Assembly (NCBI RefSeq): GCF_900129315.1
Contig: NZ_FQUS01000006.1
Span: forward strand, 62,001-126,000
Reading direction: 5' to 3'
Source of the DNA: Fodinibius roseus
GTDB taxonomy: Bacteria; Bacteroidota; Rhodothermia; Balneolales; Balneolaceae
DNA length: 64,000 bases
The notes beneath the pieces were generated by a model that saw only the letters and a list, made by a program, of their open reading frames with translations, ran no database searches and was not told where the DNA came from. Positions 60,826-64,000 of this stretch are shown here, piece after piece. The position numbers and the translations under genes are program-made. Positions within the stretch are counted from its first letter, which is position 1; each line of letters begins with the position of its first letter.

Positions 60826-62174
60826 ATAAAACCAGCTTATACATAACCTTTTTTTGCTGTTTTTTTGGAGCATCCACGGCTGCTGTAGCCCAAGACGGGA
60901 ATTACGAAAAACAACGTGAAGAACTGCTTCTCAAGCAAAAAAATACGCGAGCGGAGATTAACAAGCTTAACGAACAGATTGATACCTTTGAGCAGCGGCT
61001 GCAGAAAACCAGTGAAAAATACGCTAACCTGTACGAACAGTTCGAAGACCTGCAGCGCCTGATCACATTACAGGATCAGAAAATCTCCAAATTGCAGGCC
61101 GAGCAATCACAAATTCAAGATGAAATTGCCGTCATCAACCAAACCATTGCCGAAAACCAGCAGAAACTCGAGCAGCTGATTGAAAACTATAAGGAGACGC
61201 TTCAATATATTTACAAGCACGGACAAACGTCCGAATTAGCGCTGCTGTTTGCCTCTTCCTCTGTTAACCAGATGCTTATTCGCGCTTATTACCTGAGAAA
61301 GTTCAATACGTATCGCGAAGCCCAGGTTAATGAGATCCGGGAAACCGAGGAGGAGTTAAAACGCAACAGGGCGCAGCTCGAAGATGGGCAGGAACGAAAC
61401 AAACGCCTTCTGGCTGAAATACGTGCTGAGAAAGAAACGCTGGCCCGCCAGAAACAGAAACAGGAAAGCAACGTAGCACTGCTTCGGCAGGATAAGGAGC
61501 GCCTTCAGCAGAAACTGGATGAGATACAGCAGCAAAAAGAAAGCCTGAATAATACGCTCACCTCCCTGATCCGGGAAGAGGAGGAGATTCGCCGCGAGCA
61601 AGCCGAACGCATACGACAACTTGAGGAGAACCGGGACCAGAAGCTGGCCGAAGCGGAAAATATCGAGGATGAGGAAGAGCGGGCCCGCGAAGTGGCCAAG
61701 TATGCCGCTGCGCCGGCAGAAAGTGAAGAATTTCTGGATGACGAGGAACTGAGAGAAATCGAAATAAGCTTTGCCCAAAATAAGGGAGAGCTGCCGTGGC
61801 CGGTAGAAAGCAGCACCATCCTGGAACATTTCGGTCGCCAGCGTCACCCGGTCTATGGTACCGTGACCCCCAACCTCGGTATTGAAATCCTCTCCGACCC
61901 CAAAGCACCGGTTAAAGCGGTTCACCCCGGATATGTCATTGCGGTACAGCCGTTTCCCGGATACGGGGATGTCGTTTTAGTAAAACATGGCCGGTTCATC
62001 ACAGCCTACGGGAACCTGAGCCAGGTTTCTGTTCGTGATGGCTCTATCCTCCAGCGGGGGGATATCGTAGGGCTGTCGGGCGATCAGGCCTCTGCAAACG
62101 GGGAATCGGTCTTTTTCCTGGTCCGGGAAAACAATGACAACCTTGATCCCGAAAACTGGCTCCGAAAAAAATAG
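60822..62174 (+). CDS. EnvC-like murein hydrolase activator, degenerate LytM domain (450 aa)
   Basis: A signal peptide (to AVAQ, residue 24) is followed by a long coiled coil (about 28-290, heptad-rich and full of Gln/Glu/Lys) and a C-terminal LytM/M23 domain at about 330-440 (PNLGIEILSDPKAPVKAVHP; GYVIAVQPFPGYGDVVLVKH). The metal-binding HxxxD and HxH pair of active endopeptidases is not intact (NLGIE and YGNLSQV instead). It therefore probably activates amidases rather than cutting peptidoglycan itself, as EnvC does. It is coupled to the DUF4292 gene. Confidence 0.92.
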   Translation: MNKTSLYITFFCCFFGASTAAVAQDGNYEKQREELLLKQKNTRAEINKLNEQIDTFEQRLQKTSEKYANLYEQFEDLQRLITLQDQKISKLQAEQSQIQDEIAVINQTIAENQQKLEQLIENYKETLQYIYKHGQTSELALLFASSSVNQMLIRAYYLRKFNTYREAQVNEIRETEEELKRNRAQLEDGQERNKRLLAEIRAEKETLARQKQKQESNVALLRQDKERLQQKLDEIQQQKESLNNTLTSLIREEEEIRREQAERIRQLEENRDQKLAEAENIEDEEERAREVAKYAAAPAESEEFLDDEELREIEISFAQNKGELPWPVESSTILEHFGRQRHPVYGTVTPNLGIEILSDPKAPVKAVHPGYVIAVQPFPGYGDVVLVKHGRFITAYGNLSQVSVRDGSILQRGDIVGLSGDQASANGESVFFLVRENNDNLDPENWLRKK

Positions 62175-62273
62175 ATCCAGGAATATCTCTTTGCCGAAAA
62201 TCTCAATTGCTTTCCGCTCAAAAAATACTGTTTTTATCGGTACACCTAAATACGAATACATGCACCTCTCCTT

Positions 62274-63695
62274 ATGAAAATTAAGCGTTTTTATTATTTG
62301 CCCTTGGTTTTAGGCATTTTCCTTGTTTCGGTACCCAACAGTTTAGCAATAGACTTACCGGCTATTTTTCAAAACGGGATGGTATTGCAGCAAAACAGCG
62401 AAGTAGCTGTCTGGGGCACCACGAACCCTAATATAAAAGTAACGGTTACGACCGGTTGGAACCGTGAATCCTATAATACTTTCTCTGGTAAGAATGGGAA
62501 ATGGCAAGTTGATGTATCTACACCTCAGGGAGGATTTAACGAATATGAAATAACTATTGAGGCAGATGAAACAGTAACACTGGAAAATATTTTAATAGGA
62601 GAGGTTTGGCTTTCCTCGGGGCAGAGCAATATGGCAATGCCTGTCAAAGGATATATCAATCAGCCAATCAATAAAAGTATGGATATTCTGATGGACGCTA
62701 AAAATCCCTATATCCGGTTATTTGAAATTGAAAGAAACTCTGCTTCGAAACCTGCTCCCGATATCAAAGGAACCTGGACAAAAAGTAATATACATACGGT
62801 CAAAGATTTTAGCGTCGTTGCTTTTATTTTTGGAAAGCAATTATTCGAAAAGCTCGAGATTCCTATTGGACTAATCGGCAGTTACTGGGGCGGATCTTCC
62901 GTCGAAGCATGGATGAATGCAAAAGCTTTAGATGAATATCCCTCTCTGGATCCTTCATTACAAAAAAATCAAGAAAAAAATGCTAATCGCATACCTTCTG
63001 CTCTATTTAACGGTATGATCAAACCTATTATACCGTACGGAATAAAAGGAGCTATTTGGTATCAGGGCGAAACTAATAGGGATAGAGCTAAAGAGTATCG
63101 AAGCCTTTTCCCGGATATGATTCGGTCTTGGCGGGAAGAGTGGGGAATCAGTGACTTCCCCTTTTATTTTGTGCAAATAGCGCCGTATTCGTATGATGGG
63201 AGCAATATGTCGGCTTTTCTAAGAGAGGCACAGCTAAAAACCATGCAAAAGGTATCTCATTCAGGGATGGCGGTAACAATGGACATTGGCGAAAAAAACA
63301 ACATTCATCCGGCTAAAAAAATCCCCGTCGGAGAAAGATTATCCTTCTGGGCTTTAGCCAAAACTTACGGAATAGAAGGCTTGCCGTATTCCGGTCCGGT
63401 ATACCAGGCTATGGACGTAAAAGACAATAAAGTTCATCTCAGTTTTAAATATGCACCTAATGGATTTACTACTTTTGACAGGGAGTTAACAGCATTTGAA
63501 GTAGCGGGAGAGAATAAAAAATTTGTCCCTGCCAACGCAACAATAAGCAACGATAAAATTATTGTATGGAGCGAAGAGGTTAACGAGCCTAAAGCAGTAC
63601 GTTATTGTTTTAAAGACTGGTGTGTTGGAAATTTGTACAATACAGCGGGACTGCCAGCTTCATCTTTTCGAACTGATGACTGGAATGTTAAATAA
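62274..63695 (+). CDS. Sialate O-acetylesterase-like SGNH hydrolase (473 aa)
   Basis: A signal peptide (to NSLA, residue 25) marks export. The nucleophile Ser118 lies in WLSSGQSNMAMPV. Downstream are the conserved IWYQGETNRDRAKEYRSLFP and a catalytic Asp/His pair in MDIGEKNNIHPAKKIPVGER (about 337-345). It removes acetyl groups from sialic acids or other acetylated glycans in the periplasm or outside the cell. Its DNA is more A+T-rich than that of its neighbours, a possible sign of a recent arrival. Confidence 0.93.
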   Translation: MKIKRFYYLPLVLGIFLVSVPNSLAIDLPAIFQNGMVLQQNSEVAVWGTTNPNIKVTVTTGWNRESYNTFSGKNGKWQVDVSTPQGGFNEYEITIEADETVTLENILIGEVWLSSGQSNMAMPVKGYINQPINKSMDILMDAKNPYIRLFEIERNSASKPAPDIKGTWTKSNIHTVKDFSVVAFIFGKQLFEKLEIPIGLIGSYWGGSSVEAWMNAKALDEYPSLDPSLQKNQEKNANRIPSALFNGMIKPIIPYGIKGAIWYQGETNRDRAKEYRSLFPDMIRSWREEWGISDFPFYFVQIAPYSYDGSNMSAFLREAQLKTMQKVSHSGMAVTMDIGEKNNIHPAKKIPVGERLSFWALAKTYGIEGLPYSGPVYQAMDVKDNKVHLSFKYAPNGFTTFDRELTAFEVAGENKKFVPANATISNDKIIVWSEEVNEPKAVRYCFKDWCVGNLYNTAGLPASSFRTDDWNVK

Positions 63696-63726
63696 GACTC
63701 AATAAATAAATACTTATATACTATCC

Positions 63727-64000
63727 ATGCACAACTGGCAACGTACTTTTGCATTTATCAGCGGAACGTTAGTTCTGGGGCTGCTGCTCATTGTCGTCTC
63801 CCATAATTTCATCCATTATGTAGATCGGGAAGGCACGACCGGCTATCTTTTTCTGATGGGCTTCGGGCTGGTTTACCTGAACCTGAATTTTGGCATCAGC
63901 CGCCGTTTTATTATTAAGGCGGTGGACCTGAACTGGCTCTGCTACCTCATGGCTTCCCTGACTATCGCTCCCACAATTTTCTGGGTCTATACCAGGGATG
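63727..64000 (+). CDS. Partial membrane protein (3' end outside window)
   Basis: The ATG at 63,727 opens a frame of at least 91 codons that runs off the right edge. The product has three hydrophobic segments (TFAFISGTLVLGLLLIVVSH; YLFLMGFGLVYLNLNFGI; YLMASLTIAPTIFWVY), so it is an inner-membrane protein. The family is not recognised. It starts 31 bases after the esterase and may be co-transcribed with it. Confidence 0.75.
   Translation, partial: MHNWQRTFAFISGTLVLGLLLIVVSHNFIHYVDREGTTGYLFLMGFGLVYLNLNFGISRRFIIKAVDLNWLCYLMASLTIAPTIFWVYTRD

Noticed and set aside
1-64000. CRISPR array, insertion sequence or integrase
   Set aside because: No regularly spaced repeats with unique spacers were seen, and no transposase or integrase-like protein is encoded in the window. 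The heptameric array at 53,003 has no spacers.

Overview
The window most likely comes from a member of the Bacteroidota/Balneolota/Rhodothermota group. The evidence is a SusC/SusD outer-membrane pair, an ileS-dksA-like-lspA operon, a DUF4292 lipoprotein followed by an EnvC-like factor, a DksA-family protein that has lost most zinc cysteines, and a tRNA promoter of the TTTG-N19-TAnnTTTG type. The exact genus is not settled.

The left half (about 1,060 to 35,530) is an island for an extracellular contractile injection system (eCIS), a phage-tail-like nanomachine related to PVC, Afp and AlgoCIS. Sixteen tightly packed minus-strand genes run from an AraC-type regulator (34,377) through a Pvc16-like cap protein, an unknown protein, two sheaths, two tubes, a 52-residue DUF5908 protein, a LysM tube-adaptor, a VgrG-like hub/spike, a PAAR tip, gp25, gpJ, a very large Pvc12-like wedge, a large protein with a carboxypeptidase-regulatory-like domain, the tape-measure protein and the AAA+ ATPase. 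The operon ends with two DUF4157 cargo candidates. One carries a C-terminal HNH nuclease-like module and the other a C-terminal HExxH metalloprotease-like module. Two convergent plus-strand genes for an exported protein and a membrane protein face the nuclease gene. A divergent CHAP-type peptidoglycan hydrolase (34,862) lies at the other end and may help release particles by lysis.

A 29-bp element containing 13-bp tandem units occurs at both ends of the island in opposite orientation (28 of 29 bases match). Each copy lies upstream of the transcription unit that points into the island. It may be a shared operator or the duplicated end of a regulator gene. A tRNA-Val gene whose 3' end faces the island lies just outside it.

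The right half is mostly housekeeping and envelope functions: fatty-acid beta-oxidation (fadI-fadJ), yajC, ribBA, a SusC/SusD pair, ileS-dksA-like-lspA, a low-molecular-weight phosphatase with a fructosamine-kinase-family protein, a two-gene unit of quinoprotein/cytochrome lipoproteins, a BtuF-like protein without a signal peptide, DUF4292-envC, a sialate O-acetylesterase and a partial membrane protein. Intergenic regions here carry two small repeat families, found after fadJ, susD and ribBA, and a heptameric tandem repeat.
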